The notes beneath the pieces were generated by a model, which was not told the DNA's origin, made no database searches, and saw only the letters and a list, made by a program, of their open reading frames with translations. Below are positions 63,201-64,000 of a DNA stretch of 64,000 nt, piece after piece. Positions within the stretch are counted from its first letter, which is position 1. Every line of letters begins with the position of its first letter. Source of the stretch: Pyronema omphalodes (Eukaryota > Ascomycota > Pezizomycetes > Pezizales > Pyronemataceae); contig JAJJXM010000008.1 in assembly GCA_024516155.1 (NCBI GenBank), positions 434,001 through 498,000 on the forward strand, in the 5' to 3' direction. The position numbers were made by a program, and so were the translations under genes.

Positions 63201-64000
63201 ATAGCGCTCAGCTCAGCTCCGGCTCGTTCTACACTATTTGGACAGATGTTTACGAAGTAATACAAAAGTAAGCGATGAATAATTTTCCGAGATCTTCGAA
63301 GTAATTATTTATCTATCTTAGTTATGTTCAAAGCTCTTCTTTTGAGGGCATCCGTTAAAGCCGTTGATTCCGTGATACATACTATAACTTATGGTTTTGA
63401 AGTAATTTCTAGCTATACTTTCTTTGCTATGGTGCCTACAGCTGGGGTAGCTGCCGCTATTTCTTAAGGTCAGAGTCACCTGGGAACCGTGCGATGGTTA
63501 ACGACGGTGATTTTACATATTGTACATTCACAACTATAGTACTCCTCTGGTTTACGCACATGCGCATTGCATACCTTACTTTATTGCACGGAGCCTGGTG
63601 TTCACCCTTCTGGAAAGAAATTGATTTGGTCACTTTTACTGTGCAAAGTTTTGTGATTTGCGATTTTCGATAGTTTGTCTCTCTAATAGTTAGGAGCTGG
63701 AATCCGGTATGGTGATAGTACATAGATACAGTAGACGAATACGCTCTCTCTTTTGGGTCCGTGGTTCTTAAAATCAGTAACAGTGGAGGTGGCACGGTGG
63801 AATGTAGGATGAATCGATTTGTTATCCACTGCTCTGGGGCTTCTCATTGTCGATTTGCGAGGCTAGGTCCACGGTGGCTTCCACAGATATTTCGGGATGT
63901 TTAAAAGAGCTTGATCCTTCGGGCCATGGTTATGGTTACTCAATACTTTGTTTTTTGGTTCCTACTCCGTGGTTGTGGGTATGCACGGAGCGGTTCTTAA
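60242..64000. other. Right-hand gene-poor region
   Basis: About 3.8 kb. T- and G-rich low-complexity DNA (60245-60440) follows the small gene. AGGAT (60633-60657) and TATC (61318-61347) arrays are present. Scattered frames of 60-112 codons (for example 63457-63795 on the minus strand) show no domain features. No gene can be supported. Confidence 0.65.

Overview
The window looks like nuclear DNA of a filamentous ascomycete (Pezizomycotina). Best guess, from gene style and family resemblance only, is a Leotiomycetes-type genome. Supporting signs are short introns (about 50-110 bp, GTATGT/GTAAGT donors, ACTAA-type branch points), compact genes of ascomycete families, two eukaryotic tRNA genes (one with an anticodon-loop intron), and long intergenic stretches rich in microsatellites. 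All exon borders were placed by eye from splice consensus, frame continuity and family resemblance. No alignment or transcript data were available.

Layout. 1-2.9 kb is intergenic, after the possible tail of a gene off the left edge. 3.0-10.7 kb is gene dense: SND2/TMEM208 (-), BFR1 (+), the cap-binding subunit CBC2 (-) and a Nup82/NUP88 nucleoporin (+), the last two head to head. 11.6-16.6 kb carries two unrelated endonuclease/exonuclease/phosphatase (EEP) fold proteins, the second clearly secreted. A tRNA-Ser(GCT) lies at 18.6 kb. PEX6 fills 19.1-23.2 kb and has an in-frame TAA near its N terminus. 23.2-30.2 kb is gene poor, with homopolymer tracts, a 20-bp-arm hairpin and what may be decayed coding sequence. 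A bHLH transcription factor (-) lies at 30.3-31.9 kb with a long GC-richer upstream region. 34-38 kb has no gene I can support. PSO2/SNM1 (-) and a small type I membrane protein (-) occupy 38.3-42.1 kb. 42.2-48.6 kb is gene poor but holds a 1.2-kb element with long inverted repeats and an internal tandem duplication. SRP receptor beta (-) and the Qa-SNARE TLG2 (+) are head to head at 48.7-51.3 kb, followed by a coiled-coil protein resembling HAUS3. 53.6-59.8 kb contains a tRNA-Arg(ACG) and many short tandem repeats. A small Cys-containing protein lies at 59.8 kb; the rest shows nothing coding.

Functional themes. Three genes concern the endoplasmic reticulum (SND2, SRPRB, and BFR1, an ER/polysome RNA-binding protein). 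TLG2 acts in endosome-to-Golgi traffic. CBC2 and the nucleoporin both act in mRNA maturation and export and share an intergenic region of about 540 bp. PEX6 is peroxisomal and PSO2 repairs interstrand crosslinks. I see no biosynthetic cluster, no CRISPR and no intact autonomous transposon. The most interesting items are the two in-frame stop codons (PEX6 and the 59.8-kb gene), the inverted-repeat element at 44.5-45.7 kb, the hairpin at 28.2 kb, and the unusual density of G/C homopolymers of 16-25 bases between genes.
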